Below are positions 63,310-64,000 of a stretch of DNA of 64,000 nucleotides, in pieces; positions within the stretch are counted from its first letter, which is position 1; each line of letters opens with the position of its first letter. The notes beneath the pieces are model-generated. The model was not told the DNA's origin. It made no database searches and was given only the letters and a program-made list of their open reading frames with translations. The DNA is taken from positions 6,826,501 through 6,890,500 of the forward strand of contig NZ_CP044543.1 in the NCBI RefSeq assembly GCF_008932115.1. The letters are read 5' to 3'. This DNA is from Bradyrhizobium betae. GTDB lineage: Bacteria > Pseudomonadota > Alphaproteobacteria > Rhizobiales > Xanthobacteraceae. A program made the translations under genes and the position numbers.

Positions 63310-63552
63310 ATGCGGGACACATCGCAGATCAAAGAGCACATGGACGTGATTTCGTCGGACAAGAAGACCGTAGGCAAGGTCGACCATCTGGAGGGTAGCG
63401 ATAAGATAAAGCTCACCAAACAGAGCTCGCCCGACGGCGATCATCATCACTTCATCCCAGTCGCCTGGGTCGATCATGTCGACCAGCACGTGCACCTCTC
63501 CAAGACCGGCGAAGAAGTCACCGGCCACTGGCAGCACGAAGGTCGCAAGTAA
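63310..63552 (+). CDS. DUF2171 family protein
   Basis: An 80-residue DUF2171 protein: QIKEHMDVISSDKKTVGKVD, then DGDHHHFIPVAWVDHVDQHV, related to PRC-barrel-like small domains. GGAGG precedes the ATG. His-rich, acidic and soluble. These proteins are abundant in alphaproteobacteria, often with stress genes; function unknown. It is the intact paralogue of the wreck at 59955; the upstream sequences also look related (GAGCAACCTT at 63256 and 59899). Confidence 0.9.
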   Translation: MRDTSQIKEHMDVISSDKKTVGKVDHLEGSDKIKLTKQSSPDGDHHHFIPVAWVDHVDQHVHLSKTGEEVTGHWQHEGRK

Positions 63553-63591
63553 TCACGGCTTCTCGACTGGGAACCTCGCGCCTATTCGGCA

Positions 63592-63617
63592 GCCGACGCG
63601 ACAACAGCCGCGTCGGC
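63592..63617. terminator. Hairpin terminator between convergent genes
   Basis: GCCGACGCG (63592-63600) pairs with CGCGTCGGC (63609-63617) over an 8-nt loop. Followed on the plus strand by TCCTCTCCTC, pyrimidine-rich but without a long T-run. It lies between the convergent DUF2171 gene and the small membrane protein, so it may serve both. Confidence 0.5.
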
Positions 63618-63652
63618 TCCTCTCCTCAAGGACCCGGGAGTTTGCGCCGAAC

Positions 63653-63877
63653 TCAGCCGACGAACAGTTTTCGTAGAGCGATCACGGCGACCGCTGCGCC
63701 CAGAGGACCGACTAGCGTGACCCAGTAGCTGTCGGGAAACGCGCGATGCAGCAGGATGCCGGCCGAACTGGCCGACAACGCTATGAGCACCAATAGTCCA
63801 ACAACGAAGAAGACGCGCTGAACCTTGGACATGCTGCGGGAATTCGCGTCCTCCTTTTCACTATCGTGGCGAACCAC
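63653..63877 (-). CDS. Small membrane protein, two helices
   Basis: A protein of up to 74 residues. GTG at 63877 follows GAGAGGACGG; an ATG at 63832 (MSKVQRVFFVVG) is the other candidate. Helix 1 is VFFVVGLLVLIALSASSAG and helix 2 is YWVTLVGPLGAAVAVIALRK. No family recognised. Confidence 0.6.
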   Translation of the reverse strand: MVRHDSEKEDANSRSMSKVQRVFFVVGLLVLIALSASSAGILLHRAFPDSYWVTLVGPLGAAVAVIALRKLFVG

Positions 63878-63935
63878 CGACCGTCCTCTCGTGTCGAAAT
63901 TAAAGGAACCCCGCGGACGACGACATGCGCGTCCT

Positions 63936-64000
63936 CTACCTCGCCTCTTTGTCGTCGCGTAGCTCGGCTTGAGCAGCGGCGAAGATGATGTCCACGGGAC
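63936..64000 (-). CDS. C-terminal end of an unidentified gene (truncated by window edge)
   Basis: On the minus strand the frame entering the window reads PVDIIFAAAQAELRDDKEAR and stops with TAG at 63936-63938. It looks like a helical C-terminus. Too short to identify; it may be chance. Confidence 0.3.
   Translation of the reverse strand, partial: PVDIIFAAAQAELRDDKEAR

Overview
The window reads as chromosome of a Bradyrhizobium-like alphaproteobacterium. It is uniformly GC-rich, and it carries an F1-ATPase zeta subunit, a fused DctQM TRAP permease, a rlpA-dacA-tmk-holB-metG-tatD housekeeping set, flagellar flgB/flgK genes and several tiny proteins of the kind seen in that genus. This assignment is inferred from gene content; no rRNA or tRNA gene is present to confirm it.

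Layout. 1-7.2 kb: an oxidase cluster on the plus strand with the end of a tyrosinase-like gene, a LodA/GoxA-type quinoprotein oxidase, a small partner, its LodB-like flavoprotein, a secreted multicopper oxidase and a DJ-1/PfpI enzyme. 7.3-10.5 kb: small genes (zeta subunit, GNAT, UPF0114 protein, very short ORFs). 10.9-27.7 kb: housekeeping genes (rlpA, dacA, tmk, holB, metG, tatD, PhnP-like hydrolase), with an insert between rlpA and dacA holding a giant repeat autotransporter, three phage-tail-collar (Mdp-like) proteins, a GNAT and an epoxide-hydrolase-like enzyme. 27.7-34 kb: a frameshifted autotransporter, then a dctP-dctQM-acyl-CoA-ligase operon.

34.2-56.3 kb is a defence island. It opens with repeats that look like an IS21-type transposon end. 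It then holds DUF3846-like and DUF29 proteins; a HipBA pair whose junction carries a 137-bp tandem duplication; a ComEC-type metallo-beta-lactamase (MBL) protein next to a PD-(D/E)XK nuclease; a four-gene operon centred on a single-chain E2-E1-JAB ubiquitin-like conjugation enzyme with an MBL protein, a four-helix membrane protein and a zinc-ribbon/HEPN protein; a divergent DUF2235 lipase plus ParB-like pair; a DUF6036-type toxin-antitoxin-like pair; and a complete QatABCD anti-phage system. The E2-E1-JAB operon is the best candidate for an incompletely described system: it has conjugating, activating and deconjugating modules and plausible effectors, but no recognisable ubiquitin-like protein.

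57-64 kb returns to ordinary chromosome: a two-barrel OprB-type porin, a small secreted protein, flgB and flgK in divergent orientation, one intact and one decayed DUF2171 gene, and a small membrane protein.
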